The notes: a model not told the origin generated them from the sequence alone. 60,035 nucleotides of DNA from Treponema sp. (GCA_024402505.1 JAKSTP010000014.1:1-60035); one strand, 5' to 3'. Positions 24,621-34,259 are shown, counted from the stretch's first letter. Numbers and translations: made by a program.

Positions 24621-26738
24621 TTACTTGCTCCGCCTTACAATAAAGAGGGAACGGTTTTTTTCGGCTGTAGTCTCCGAAAGTTTTCTGTATTTTTTATAGA
24701 GTGCTTCCTGTGCATTTACCGGTTTTCTGCCCTTCTTCACAGGCTTCCATTCACCGTTTTCACAAAGTTCCATAGCAGCGCAATCATCTTCAAAATAGGT
24801 TTCAAGGATTTCCTTTACTTCCTTGAAAGTTTCCCGGCCCCAGATAGGGAACATCAGTTCGATGCGGCGGTCCAGGTTTCTGGCCATCCAGTCGGCACTA
24901 GAACAGTAGATTTCCGGAGTATCACCATTCTGGAAATAGAAGATTCGGGAGTGTTCCAAAAAGCGGTCAACAATTGATACAACCCTGATATTTTCTGAAA
25001 GCCCTTTTACTCCTGGCACCAGCATACAGATTCCCCGGACATTCAAAAGCACTTTAACGCCAGCCTGACTTGCCTTGTAAAGAGCATCAATCATTTCGGT
25101 GTGTGTAAGGCTGTTCATTTTTGCCATAATCATAGCTGGCTCTCCGTGGCGGCAGCGGTCAATTTCCCGGTCGATCATGGAAAGAAGTCGGCTTTTTAGG
25201 GTAACAGGAGCCATTCCCAGGTGATCCATTTTTTGCATAGTGGAATATCCCGTTACAAGATTGAAAAACTTCGTAGCATCAGAAGCAATGTCTGTATTTG
25301 CCGTAAAAAGTGAAATATCAGAATAAAGTTTTGCGGTTTTTGTATTGTAGTTTCCCGTAGCAAGGTGAACATAACGACGCACAGAATCTTCTTCACGACG
25401 CATAACCATAAGGATTTTTGCATGGACCTTAAGATTTACAAGGCCGTATACAACTGTAGCACCAGCGTTTTCCAGTCGGTGTGCCCATTCAATATTTCGT
25501 TCTTCATCAAAACGGGCCTTCAATTCCACAAGCACAGTTACCTGCTTTCCGTTCTGAGCCGCTCTTTCCAAAGCCGAAATGATGGGTGAATTCTTTCCTG
25601 TGCGGTAAAGAGTCATTTTAATGGCAAGAACATCCGGATCCTCTGCCGCATCAGAAATAAATTTTACAACAGGATTGTAGCTGTGGTAAGGCACATGGAG
25701 CAGAATATCTTCCCGCTTCAAAGTATCCCAGAAAGGTTCATCTTCCGGCAGATTATGAGGATAAAAATGTTCCCACTTTTTGAAAGACAGGCTTTCGTCT
25801 TCACAGAAATTACGCAAAGATGTAAGAATGCCCGGATCAATAATGCTTTCGGTTTCATAAATATCCTGATTTCCAAGTCCAAGATTTTCTACAAGGAAAT
25901 CCTTAAGTGTATCGCTGGATTTTGTGCAGAAAAGTGCCACAGGAAATGAAAGTTTTCTCTGCACCAAAACCTTTTCCATTTCGTTGATGAAATTGTTTTT
26001 TGGATCTTCATCAACTGCAAAGTCAGCATCACGAATCAGCTTGAATTTCAAAGTTTCTTCTACGTCAAAACCCGGGAAAAGTGTACGGCCAAAATTGCAC
26101 ACTACATCACCAAGAAGGGCAAATTCCTGAATGTCAGAAGGTTTGTTTTTTGGAAGAAGAATTACGTGACTCAAAACCGAGGGAACCTGCACAAAGGCAA
26201 TACGTGGTTTTTCATCGTTGCCCCGGAAATCCTGATTGGCATCTTTAAAGCCCGCAATTGGTTTTAAAAGGAAAGCGGCATAACCTTCAAGGCCCGTAAT
26301 ATGAGGAAATTCCTGGTCAGTGCGCAAAGGTGTTAGAAGCGGATAAATCTCGTGCTTGAAATAAGAACGTAAAAAATCTTCATGGGCTTCGGTGTATTCT
26401 TCCGGCGGAATGTAAGAAAAACCATTATTCTTCAATTCCGGCAGAATATCCTTAATAAGACACTGGTTCTGCATTCCAACAATTTCGTGAGCACGTTCAG
26501 AGATTCTTGTAAGTAAAGGCCCCGGAGTAATGCCGTCTACATCAGCCTTACTTCCGTTTCGAAGAGCTCTTTTTGTACTAGCCACACGCACCTGGAAAAA
26601 CTCGTCGAAGTTAGATGAAACTATGGCCAGAAACTGAAGTCGTTCGAAAAGAGGAAGATCAGTTTTCAATGCCTGTGCAAGAACCCTTGCGTTAAATTCA
26701 ATCCACGAAAGTTCACGGTTAAAATACTGCATTTCCAT
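24621..26738 (-). CDS. ppk1: Polyphosphate kinase 1
   Basis: 705 residues, the full family length; ATG 26738 with AGGAGG upstream. N-domain YFNRELSWIEFNARVLAQA, then RVPYHSYNPVVKF-type block (VPYHSYNPVVKFISDAAEDPDVLAIKMTLYRTG) and VLVELKARFDEERNIEWA. The autophosphorylated His is in VNLKVHAKILMV, followed by HLATGNYNTKTAKLYSDISLFT; the second conserved His is in FLEHSRIFYF, near YCSSADWMARNLDRRIELMFPI. It reversibly transfers the ATP γ-phosphate to inorganic polyphosphate. Paired with the Ppx/GppA gene 16 nt upstream, giving polyphosphate synthesis and breakdown in one transcript. Confidence 0.97.
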   Translation of the reverse strand: MEMQYFNRELSWIEFNARVLAQALKTDLPLFERLQFLAIVSSNFDEFFQVRVASTKRALRNGSKADVDGITPGPLLTRISERAHEIVGMQNQCLIKDILPELKNNGFSYIPPEEYTEAHEDFLRSYFKHEIYPLLTPLRTDQEFPHITGLEGYAAFLLKPIAGFKDANQDFRGNDEKPRIAFVQVPSVLSHVILLPKNKPSDIQEFALLGDVVCNFGRTLFPGFDVEETLKFKLIRDADFAVDEDPKNNFINEMEKVLVQRKLSFPVALFCTKSSDTLKDFLVENLGLGNQDIYETESIIDPGILTSLRNFCEDESLSFKKWEHFYPHNLPEDEPFWDTLKREDILLHVPYHSYNPVVKFISDAAEDPDVLAIKMTLYRTGKNSPIISALERAAQNGKQVTVLVELKARFDEERNIEWAHRLENAGATVVYGLVNLKVHAKILMVMRREEDSVRRYVHLATGNYNTKTAKLYSDISLFTANTDIASDATKFFNLVTGYSTMQKMDHLGMAPVTLKSRLLSMIDREIDRCRHGEPAMIMAKMNSLTHTEMIDALYKASQAGVKVLLNVRGICMLVPGVKGLSENIRVVSIVDRFLEHSRIFYFQNGDTPEIYCSSADWMARNLDRRIELMFPIWGRETFKEVKEILETYFEDDCAAMELCENGEWKPVKKGRKPVNAQEALYKKYRKLSETTAEKNRSLFIVRRSK

Positions 26739-26754
26739 CAGATTTCCTCCTGAC

Positions 26755-28299
26755 CTAGTTCAAGATTACCCGGTAACCGAATACGCTTTCAAAAATGGCA
26801 GCTTTCTCGGACAGGGCAAGTTTTTCTATCATTGTGTTTTTGTAGTCTTTTGTATTGATGTAAAGTGTGTCTCCCTGGAATTTAAAACTCAGATTTTCCA
26901 GTTTCTGACTGTGGCTTCGGTCAAGGGCGTCTGCAATGCGGAGAATGGCCGTAAGTTTCAGGATAGTCATGCGCTCCGTTCGTGGCAGCATGGTAAAAGT
27001 GTCTTCATCCTGAGGCAGAGTTTTTCCCCGGTGATATTTTGCAATTGCCGCAACCAAAGATGTATTTGATTTTGAAAGACCGAAAATCTCGGAATTTTTG
27101 ATGATATAACTGGAGTGGAGATTGTGATGATCCAGGCGGATAAAAATCCCAATATCGTGAAGAATGGCCGCAATTTCCAGAAGCAGCCTGTCACTTTCCG
27201 AAAGATTAAATTCGGTTTTCATTTCTTCAAAAAGTTTCAGGGCAACAGATCGAACACATTCAGCATGATTTTCATCACCGTGGAATTTCTGGAGCAAAGT
27301 TCTGGCCGAAGCAACAATCTGTGAATTGAATTCCTGAAGAACCTCTTCATTCTGAAGGGAGTTTTTGCTGATTATAAGACCGTCACGAATGTTAGTTTCA
27401 GGTACCACAATCTTGTCTACGTGAGTCATCTGAATGAACATATCGTAAACCAAAAGACTGGCCTGCAAAGTCTGTGCTTCGTTGTAAGGCAGCTTGAAAC
27501 GAGCAGCAATTTCATCAACCGAATAAGGCTGGATCTCTTTTACAAAGGTATCAAAGGCTTCAGTTTCAATTTCCCAAAGGAACGTATCAACCGGTTTTCC
27601 ACAGTTTACCGCAGCCAGAACCATATCGCTTCCAACTGCAATAAAGTGCCTTACGGATTCCATCTTGATTTCATTTTCAAGAGTTCCTTTAGTGTTGGAA
27701 ATGGACTCCCGAACATAGCGCTGAACGTGGGAATAGGAAGTTCCCGTTGACCGCAAACTATGTTCAATGCGGACAGTTCCCAGTTTAAACGAATGAACAC
27801 CAACCATTTTTCCCGCAGAGATTGTCATAAGTTCCGTAGTGTTTCCGCCAACTTCCAGAATCACCATGTCGTCCTGAGAAAGATGATTCTTTTCCATATA
27901 ATTGCCGGCGTTTTTAAGGCATTCGTTTACGGCAAGATACATAAGCCGGTTTTCTTCTATGCCGTCCAGAATATGAACACGGAAACCTGTCTGCACAAGA
28001 ATACGATCCATAACCGCATCCCGGTTTTTTGCTTCACGGAAGGCGCTGGATGCAAGAACAGTGGTATTTTCCGGAAGAATATCCCAGGCTTTAAGCTGTT
28101 CTGCATATCGTTTGAGAATTTCAACACAAGAATTCTGGATTTCACGGGAAATAGACGCATTGTTAAACACATCCCGTCCCAATGGAAGAGGTAAATGAGA
28201 TCTGTCCAGGATTTTCTGTTTTTTGTCTTCGGAGACTTCGGCTACCAGCAGGCGCACACCTGTGGAGCCTATTTCAATGACTGCCTCGGTAATGGCCAT
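26755..28299 (-). CDS. Exopolyphosphatase/guanosine-pentaphosphate phosphohydrolase family (Ppx/GppA) with HD domain
   Basis: 514 residues, typical of the two-module Ppx/GppA proteins; AGGAGG precedes ATG 28299. The N-terminal ASKHA fold (~1-300) has EIGSTGVRLLVAEV (phosphate-1 motif), ASSAFREAKN and the phosphate-2 motif LEVGGNTTELMTISAGK. The C-terminal part is an HD phosphohydrolase-like domain (LEIAAILHDIGIFIRLDHHNLHSSYIIKNSEIFGLS). It hydrolyses polyphosphate chain ends and possibly pppGpp. Position 18 nt after the glycosidase gene and 16 nt before ppk1 suggests co-expression. Confidence 0.93.
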   Translation of the reverse strand: MAITEAVIEIGSTGVRLLVAEVSEDKKQKILDRSHLPLPLGRDVFNNASISREIQNSCVEILKRYAEQLKAWDILPENTTVLASSAFREAKNRDAVMDRILVQTGFRVHILDGIEENRLMYLAVNECLKNAGNYMEKNHLSQDDMVILEVGGNTTELMTISAGKMVGVHSFKLGTVRIEHSLRSTGTSYSHVQRYVRESISNTKGTLENEIKMESVRHFIAVGSDMVLAAVNCGKPVDTFLWEIETEAFDTFVKEIQPYSVDEIAARFKLPYNEAQTLQASLLVYDMFIQMTHVDKIVVPETNIRDGLIISKNSLQNEEVLQEFNSQIVASARTLLQKFHGDENHAECVRSVALKLFEEMKTEFNLSESDRLLLEIAAILHDIGIFIRLDHHNLHSSYIIKNSEIFGLSKSNTSLVAAIAKYHRGKTLPQDEDTFTMLPRTERMTILKLTAILRIADALDRSHSQKLENLSFKFQGDTLYINTKDYKNTMIEKLALSEKAAIFESVFGYRVILN

Positions 28300-28317
28300 C
28301 TGGTTCCTCCTAAAAAA

Positions 28318-29751
28318 CTATTCCAGTTTATCGATCAGCATGCTGCACTTACCACTTGGCATTGGCAGTGTTTTCTTTTTCTGGTCGATGATATTGATTG
28401 TGAAGTAGTAAAGCTTTTCACTTTCCATCTGGATTTCCCATCCGCGGTTAGATTTATTGCTAAGGATGGTAATAAGATTTCGTTTAAGTGAAAGGTTTTC
28501 AATACCCATGATTTCAAGGTTCGGAATGATCCAGTCTACAGTTTTACGTGGAAGACTGATGGAAAGTCCGATTACGTTTTCAATCATAAGTGCAATTGTA
28601 GAAAGGCTTACTGTAGCAAGATAGCGGTTTCTTGGGAAAGCGCTGTTTCCGTCCATAGAAGGTTTTCCTTCACTGCAAGGCATGTAAGCTTCGTAAAGAT
28701 CACCTGGAGTTTTGTCATCTGCAGGCATAAGTCCTTCAAGAATGTAATACAGGTGACGGATGGCGCATTCACGGGCCAGTTCGTACTGATTGTATTTTTC
28801 AAGCCCCTTTATGATCATAAAGTTGAAGGCCGGGAATACACTTCCGCAGTATCCGTTGCCATTTTCGCTGAATTCCGGTGCATCTGCTGAAAGTGATGGG
28901 AAAGGATGATCCGTTCCGAAAGTTTCAGGATTGTTCAGATGATCAACAAGGCAGTCGGCTTTGTCGGCATTTGGAATTTCAGCAAGGAGTGGCCAGAAAC
29001 CTGCAACGGTTTTTACAGGAAGGCGGTTTTCATTTGCATCAAGATCGTGATAGAAATTGGTTTCGTTATCCCACATCATTGAGTTGATTCGAGTCTTGAT
29101 GGAGAAGTACATTTTGCGGTACTGGAAACTCAGTTCTTTGTCGTTAAGAATATCCCCCAGTGCCGACATGTAAGATGCGTTGATTGCCATACAGGCGTTG
29201 AAATCAACAGGATAAACAGCGTCTTTGCGAGGTGCATTTGTCATTGTACTGGCAGTAAAAGGTGCAGCATAAAGTCCGTTTTCCTTTTTGAAAGTAACAT
29301 CCAGCCAGTCCATATATTTCTGAAGCACCGGCATAATATCTTTTACACGGCGTTTGTTTGCAGATTTGTGATAAAGATTGTATTCGGCCCATGCGAACAA
29401 TGGAAGTCCAACACCTTCTGTGTTTGTTTCGTCGGTAATTGGTTCATTGGTAGAAAGATCGTATTTCCAGCGGATGGCACCACTTTCTTCCTGGTGGGCA
29501 TAGAAATAGTCAATATTCTGTTCGGCAATAAAGTTACGGTTTGAGTATACAAGGAAAAATGTAGAGAAAATCGAGTCAAACTGATTGATTACGTATTTTC
29601 CATTTTCAGGATAAACAAAGTAGCCTTCAGCATCCTGTTCCCCGTTAGAAGGATTAATCCAGTAGTTGGATGCCCAGTTCCATGTTTTATTATAAATATC
29701 TACGAAATCCTGGTCATAGAAATGAATTTTCGGAAAATCGTGCTTGTTCAC
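28318..29751 (-). CDS. MGH1-type (α/α)6-barrel glycosidase, cytoplasmic
   Basis: 477 residues with start codon GTG 29751, chosen because AGGAG stands 7 nt upstream; an in-frame TTG at 29778 has no such site. No signal peptide. The sequence has the pattern of mannosylglycerate-hydrolase/trehalase-like six-hairpin enzymes: GKYVINQFDSIFSTFFLVYSNRNF, EGVGLPLFAWAEYNLYH, NAPRKDAVYPVDFNACMAINA, MMWDNETNFYHDLD, FWPLLAEIPNADKAD, NGYCGSVFPAFNFMIIKGLEKY and DLYEAYMPCSEG (probable acid in the YEAYMP block). It would cleave a small glycoside or compatible-solute sugar. First gene of a five-gene minus-strand run with the polyphosphate genes. Confidence 0.8.
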   Translation of the reverse strand: MNKHDFPKIHFYDQDFVDIYNKTWNWASNYWINPSNGEQDAEGYFVYPENGKYVINQFDSIFSTFFLVYSNRNFIAEQNIDYFYAHQEESGAIRWKYDLSTNEPITDETNTEGVGLPLFAWAEYNLYHKSANKRRVKDIMPVLQKYMDWLDVTFKKENGLYAAPFTASTMTNAPRKDAVYPVDFNACMAINASYMSALGDILNDKELSFQYRKMYFSIKTRINSMMWDNETNFYHDLDANENRLPVKTVAGFWPLLAEIPNADKADCLVDHLNNPETFGTDHPFPSLSADAPEFSENGNGYCGSVFPAFNFMIIKGLEKYNQYELARECAIRHLYYILEGLMPADDKTPGDLYEAYMPCSEGKPSMDGNSAFPRNRYLATVSLSTIALMIENVIGLSISLPRKTVDWIIPNLEIMGIENLSLKRNLITILSNKSNRGWEIQMESEKLYYFTINIIDQKKKTLPMPSGKCSMLIDKLE

Positions 29752-29946
29752 AAAAGAACTCCTGTATATTCGTCGCAAAGCATTTTTTGCGCTTATTTTA
29801 TTATTATAGTTCTGCCATTATATCACATTTTTTACCAAATAGATGAAAAAACTTGAAAAAAGTTTAAATTTTTTTCAAAAATTGCCATTGCGCCCCTTGA
29901 TTTTTTTTCAGTAGATTTTTCTGACGTTTTTCCCTACTATGTAAAC
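29752..29946. promoter_or_regulatory. AT-rich divergent promoter region
   Basis: 195 bp between the divergent glycosidase and membrane-protein genes. On the minus strand two TATAAT hexamers lie within 20 bp of each other, in front of a short leader containing AGGAG. On the plus strand TACTAT (29935-29940) is followed by GTAAAC and ATG 29947, with no Shine-Dalgarno sequence and only a weak -35 (TAGATT). I see no other structure. Confidence 0.4.
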
Positions 29947-30996
29947 ATGCAGATTTATTCAGAACTTCTTATCACGGCTATTTTGTTTTTGTGTAATATC
30001 CGTACATTTTTCCTAAAGGAATCAAAACCCGACAGTCTTGCAATCCTGGCACCACTTTCCCTTCTGCTGTCTGCCGTAAATCTTTTTGCCTTTGGTTTAT
30101 CCCTTCTGAATATCTATCTTGTACTTCTTTCTGTGGTGGTTCTGCTTTCCAACTTCCACGCCCTTCTCCGTTATTCTGCCCGACTTTATGTTGATCACTA
30201 CAGTCCTCTTATGATTTTCTGGTCGGTAGTTACATCACTTTTGTGTATTCCAGCCTTTTACTGCGCAATTGTCTTTCATCCTGTTGAAAAAACTTCTGCA
30301 TCTTTTGAAGTTGAAGAAACTCTCCTGGTATACAACGGCACTTTTGCAAACGGATTCACTCCCGCTCCCAACTTCAAAAAAGGGGATGTTTTCCTTACAA
30401 AATACATGCCTGCAAAGGATATTACCGGAGAAAAAGAAACTCTCATTCCGGTGATTGAATCTCCTGTAATTCTTTTTGTTCCAGATAAGCGGGCTGATAC
30501 TGAACATTACAAGCCATATCTTCAGCTTTTGGCCCAGAAAGGTTACCGGGTTTATTCTGCCGACTTCTTTACCAGCGACGGACGATGGCTTCGAAATATT
30601 TTTGATTCTAAAATTTTCCGCCGTTTTGCCATGGTTTTTGACAGTCTGTCCAGAAATCACCTTTTCAACGCCCAGCTTGAATACTACAGTTTCTGCTCAA
30701 AAAGGGAAGTCAACGCTCTTCTTACATTAATTGACGAAGATCTTGGTTCCACAGACACAAAATATTTTCTTGTTACCGACTGGATGGGAAAAATTGCAGC
30801 CCAGGATCTTATAAACGAAAAACGTGACCGTTTTACAGGAAAACTGAATCTTGAAGATATTGATGAATACACTACAAAAGGATACGGACTTATTTCCCTT
30901 ACAGATCCGCTTCTTGCAAAATACATGAACATTTCTGAAGATGGATGGAAAACTGCCCGTGCCATGGCCGATGCCACAGAAGGAGCCGTAAAATGA
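29947..30996 (+). CDS. Membrane protein with α/β-hydrolase-like C-terminal domain
   Basis: 349 residues, family not recognised. Four hydrophobic helices lie within residues 1-115 (ITAILFLCNI; LAILAPLSLLLSAVNLFAFGLSLL; IYLVLLSVVVLLSNF; PLMIFWSVVTSLLCIPAFYCAIVF). The soluble part that follows has ESPVILFVPDKRADTEHYKPYLQLLAQKGYRVYSADFF, which reads like the start of an α/β-hydrolase fold, and later KYFLVTDWMGKIAAQDLI at the place of the nucleophile elbow but without G-x-S-x-G. Enzymatic activity is therefore doubtful. It overlaps the nif3-like gene by 4 nt (ATGA). Likely leaderless start (TACTAT 6 nt upstream). Confidence 0.6.
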   Translation: MQIYSELLITAILFLCNIRTFFLKESKPDSLAILAPLSLLLSAVNLFAFGLSLLNIYLVLLSVVVLLSNFHALLRYSARLYVDHYSPLMIFWSVVTSLLCIPAFYCAIVFHPVEKTSASFEVEETLLVYNGTFANGFTPAPNFKKGDVFLTKYMPAKDITGEKETLIPVIESPVILFVPDKRADTEHYKPYLQLLAQKGYRVYSADFFTSDGRWLRNIFDSKIFRRFAMVFDSLSRNHLFNAQLEYYSFCSKREVNALLTLIDEDLGSTDTKYFLVTDWMGKIAAQDLINEKRDRFTGKLNLEDIDEYTTKGYGLISLTDPLLAKYMNISEDGWKTARAMADATEGAVK

Positions 30997-31760
30997 CATT
31001 GAATAAATTTAACCAGTGGGCAAATGATTTTCTTAAAAGCGAAAACTACCTTTCCGATCCATCAAGAAACGGCATTCAGATTCAAAACTCTAATCCGGAC
31101 GAAAAACAGATTAAAAAGATTGCATTTGCCGTAGACGCCTGCCTTGAAACTGCAGAACTTGCCGCCAAAGAAGGAGCCGATGTTCTTTTTGTGCATCACG
31201 GACTTTTCTGGGGCGGCTGCGATCCACTTACAGGAAATCACTACCAGCGGATTGCCTCATTTATTAAAAACGATCTTGCACTTGTTGCCTATCACATTCC
31301 TCTTGATGCTAACAATCCTTACGGAAACAACTGGGGACTGGCAGCCCGCCTTAATCCTGCAAAAGCCGAACCGTTTGGAAGCTGGCGTGGCATGGACATC
31401 GGGGTAAAGGTTGAACTTAAAAATCCGGCCACCCTTTCCGGCATTGCAGAAAAGATTCTTCGCCCGGGGAAAAGTCCTGTTGCAGTTCTTCCATTCGGCA
31501 AAGAAACTGTAAAATCCGCAGGCATTATTTCCGGCGGTGCTGCAGAAGATGTAGAACAGGCCGTAAACGAAAAACTGGATCTTTTTATTACAGGTGAAAT
31601 GAACCACGAACTTTACCATTACTGCAAGGAAAACTGCATCAACGTGATTGCAGGCGGTCATTACGAAACAGAAACCGTTGGCGTAAATCTTGTAAAAGCA
31701 AAGGTAGAAAAGGAACTGGGACTGGAAACAGTTTTTATTGATATTCCAACAGGATTATAA
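30993..31760 (+). CDS. Nif3-like dinuclear metal-centre hexameric protein
   Basis: 255 residues from ATG 30993, which overlaps the upstream stop (ATGA); the upstream open frame is only read-through. Landmarks of the NIF3/DUF34 family: LSDPSRNGIQI near the N-terminus, FAVDACLETAELAAKEGADVLFVHHGLFWGG (metal-binding HH), VAYHIPLDANNPYGNNWGLA, VISGGAAE-type block (IISGGAAEDVEQA), LFITGEMNHELYH and VIAGGHYETETVGV (further His/Glu ligands). Some members are GTP-cyclohydrolase-like; the function is generally unsettled. It is 2 nt from uvrB and probably co-transcribed with it. Confidence 0.93.
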   Translation: MTLNKFNQWANDFLKSENYLSDPSRNGIQIQNSNPDEKQIKKIAFAVDACLETAELAAKEGADVLFVHHGLFWGGCDPLTGNHYQRIASFIKNDLALVAYHIPLDANNPYGNNWGLAARLNPAKAEPFGSWRGMDIGVKVELKNPATLSGIAEKILRPGKSPVAVLPFGKETVKSAGIISGGAAEDVEQAVNEKLDLFITGEMNHELYHYCKENCINVIAGGHYETETVGVNLVKAKVEKELGLETVFIDIPTGL

Positions 31761-31762
31761 TC

Positions 31763-33748
31763 ATGCGTGAATTCAAAGTAGTTGCTCCATACGAACCGGG
31801 AGGAGATCAGGTACAGGCTATTGAAAAACTGTCCCAGGGATTTCTTCGCGGCGACAGATATCAGACTCTAAAAGGCGTTACAGGATCTGGAAAAACCTTT
31901 ACCATGGCCAAGATCATTGAAATAGTTCAGCGCCCTACCCTCATTATTTCCCACAACAAGACTCTTTCGGCACAGCTTTACCGGGAATTCAAAACTTTTT
32001 TTCCAAATAACGCCGTAGAATATTTTGTTTCATACTACGATTATTACCAGCCTGAAGCTTATGTTGCCGCCCGTGACCTTTACATTGAAAAAGACTGCGA
32101 CATCAACAGAGAAATTGATGCACTGCGGCTCCGTGCTACATACAGCCTTATGGAACGCCGTGACGTAATTGTTATTGCTACAGTGTCCTGTATCTACGGT
32201 CTTGGTATGCCTGATCTTTACAAAGATATGCGGGTTCACCTAGAAAAAGGACAGCAGGTTACCCTGAAAAAGATTGCCGAACAGCTGGTTGCAATTCAGT
32301 ATTCCCGAAACGACGCTGTTCTTGAGCGAGGCAATTTCCGAATTCGTGGCGATGTAATGGAAATCTTTCCACCTTACATGGAAACTGACGAAGGCTACCG
32401 CATCGAACTGGACTGGGATGAAATTGTCCGCATCCGTCGCTTTGACATCCTGAACGGTAACACTAAGGAAGAGCTTGATGAAACCGTGCTTTACCCTGCT
32501 AAGCACTTTGTTGTTTCCAACGACCTTCTTCTTGATGCCACTGCCCGCATTGAAAAAGAAATGAACGAAAGGGTCGAAGAACTTCAAAGTCAGAAAAAAC
32601 TCCTTGAAGCAGAACGCCTTAAAACCAGAACCACCTACGATATTGAAATGCTGAAGGAAATGGGAACTTGTCCGGGCATTGAAAACTACTCGGCTCCTAT
32701 TGCCGGCCGTAAACCTGGTGAACCACCTGCAACTCTTCTGCACTATTTCCCGGATGACTTTCTCTGTCTTATTGATGAAGCCCATGTTACCGTTTCCCAG
32801 ATTGGCGCCATGTACGAAGGTGACCGGAGCCGAAAAACAAATCTTATTGATTTCGGATTCCGTCTGCCAAGTGCCCTGGATAACCGGCCATTGAAATTCG
32901 AAGAGTTCGAGAAAAAGCTTAATCAGGTAATTTATGTAACCGCCACTCCACGGCAGGAAGAAATTGATCAGAGTACCCAGGTGGTAGAACAGCTTATCCG
33001 CCCAACAGGACTTTTGGATCCTGTGCTGAACGTTCGACCTAGTGAAGGCCAGATGGAAGACATTTACCGTGAAATCAAGGAACGTATTTCCCGTGGTGAA
33101 AAAAGTCTGGTCCTTACCCTTACAAAAAAAATGGCCGAAGATCTTACAGATTATCTTCTGGAGCTGGACCTTAAGGCAAAATACATTCACTCCGAAATCG
33201 ACACCTTTGAACGGGTTGAGATTCTTAAAGGTCTTCGTGCCGGTGAATTCGACGTACTTATTGGTATCAACCTGCTTCGTGAAGGCATTGACCTTCCGGA
33301 AGTTTCATTCATTGCCATTCTAGATGCCGACAAGATTGGGTTCCTTCGAAGTGCCACCAGTCTTATACAGATTATTGGCCGTGCAGCCCGAAACGCAGAT
33401 GGTCATGTTGTAATGTATGCTGATCACATGAGTCCTGCCATGGAAGAAGCCATTAAAGAAACTCGTCATCGTCGGGAAATACAGGAAGCTTACAATAAAG
33501 AACACGGCATTACTCCAAAAACCATTTCCAAGGCAGTTCAGGATATTCTTGAACACGAAAGAAAAGATGCTGAAGACAATGCCGCAATGGATGTGGAAGT
33601 TCTTAAAAACAAGACAAACTTATTCAATGCAAAAGACAAGAAAAAACTGATTGCTGCACTGAAAAAAGAGATGGAACTTGCCGCAGACCGAATGGACTAC
33701 GAACAGGCCGCCGTTTACCGTGATCAGATTCTGGAACTGCAGAAATAA
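31763..33748 (+). CDS. uvrB: Excinuclease ABC subunit B
   Basis: 661 residues, full length. Walker A GVTGSGKT at 38-45, the β-hairpin YYDYYQPEAYV near residue 95 that clamps DNA, ATVSCIYGLG, the DEAH-like box LIDEAHVTVSQIGAMY and TPIVYVTATPxxxE-type block (VIYVTATPRQEE). Helicase motifs V/VI are GINLLREGIDLPEVS and QIIGRAARNADG, and the C-terminal UVR domain is LKKEMELAADRMDYEQAAVYRDQI. It acts with UvrA and UvrC in nucleotide excision repair. Confidence 0.99.
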   Translation: MREFKVVAPYEPGGDQVQAIEKLSQGFLRGDRYQTLKGVTGSGKTFTMAKIIEIVQRPTLIISHNKTLSAQLYREFKTFFPNNAVEYFVSYYDYYQPEAYVAARDLYIEKDCDINREIDALRLRATYSLMERRDVIVIATVSCIYGLGMPDLYKDMRVHLEKGQQVTLKKIAEQLVAIQYSRNDAVLERGNFRIRGDVMEIFPPYMETDEGYRIELDWDEIVRIRRFDILNGNTKEELDETVLYPAKHFVVSNDLLLDATARIEKEMNERVEELQSQKKLLEAERLKTRTTYDIEMLKEMGTCPGIENYSAPIAGRKPGEPPATLLHYFPDDFLCLIDEAHVTVSQIGAMYEGDRSRKTNLIDFGFRLPSALDNRPLKFEEFEKKLNQVIYVTATPRQEEIDQSTQVVEQLIRPTGLLDPVLNVRPSEGQMEDIYREIKERISRGEKSLVLTLTKKMAEDLTDYLLELDLKAKYIHSEIDTFERVEILKGLRAGEFDVLIGINLLREGIDLPEVSFIAILDADKIGFLRSATSLIQIIGRAARNADGHVVMYADHMSPAMEEAIKETRHRREIQEAYNKEHGITPKTISKAVQDILEHERKDAEDNAAMDVEVLKNKTNLFNAKDKKKLIAALKKEMELAADRMDYEQAAVYRDQILELQK

Positions 33749-33769
33749 AAGAGCTTAATCTGCTAAAAC

Positions 33770-34219
33770 TTATTTTCTCTTTTTGATTTCACTCTGGCAA
33801 AGCTGATCGCACACTTCGTTATATTCAACGCCGGCATGCCCCTTTACCCATTTCCAGTCAACTTTCATGGAAGAGTTCAATTCATCAAGCATTACCCAAA
33901 GATCCTGGTTTTTTACCGGTTTTTTGTCGGCAGTCATCCAGTTTTTCTTTTTCCAGCCGGCAATCCAGGATGTAATGCCGTTTTTTACATACTGACTGTC
34001 AATGTTCACTTCAATTTCACGGCCCGCAAAGGCAGGAGTATTTCTGATTACGGAAAGTGCGGCAATGGCGGCACAAAGTTCCATTCGGTTGTTTGTAGTC
34101 TGATCTTCACCGCCGGAAAGCTGCTTGGCAACACCGTCTGCAATAACTACACAGGCCCATCCCCCAGGCCCTGGATTTCCCGAACATCCGCCATCTGTAT
34201 AAATAACTATTTTACCCAT
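33770..34219 (-). CDS. rnhA: Ribonuclease HI
   Basis: 149 residues. Type 1 RNase H with all four catalytic acids: YTDGGCSGNPGPGGWA (Asp8), TTNNRMELCAA (Glu), VNIDSQYVKNGI (Asp) and EYNEVCDQL (Asp), plus the basic WKKKNWMTADKKPVKNQDLW handle and VKGHAG (His). It degrades RNA of RNA-DNA hybrids and R-loops. GGAGG precedes the ATG. It converges on uvrB with 21 nt between stops. Confidence 0.98.
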   Translation of the reverse strand: MGKIVIYTDGGCSGNPGPGGWACVVIADGVAKQLSGGEDQTTNNRMELCAAIAALSVIRNTPAFAGREIEVNIDSQYVKNGITSWIAGWKKKNWMTADKKPVKNQDLWVMLDELNSSMKVDWKWVKGHAGVEYNEVCDQLCQSEIKKRK

Positions 34220-34259
34220 AACTGCCTCCTAATATACGACAGGCGGTCCAAAAAATCAA

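Noticed and set aside
29752..29778. TTG start for the MGH1-type glycosidase at 29778
   Set aside because: The AGGAG site falls after it and is correctly spaced for GTG 29751.
32240..33190. 316-codon open frame on the minus strand
   Set aside because: Antisense to uvrB, no Shine-Dalgarno sequence and a Phe/Cys/Ile-rich low-complexity product. It is a shadow of the biased codon use on the other strand.
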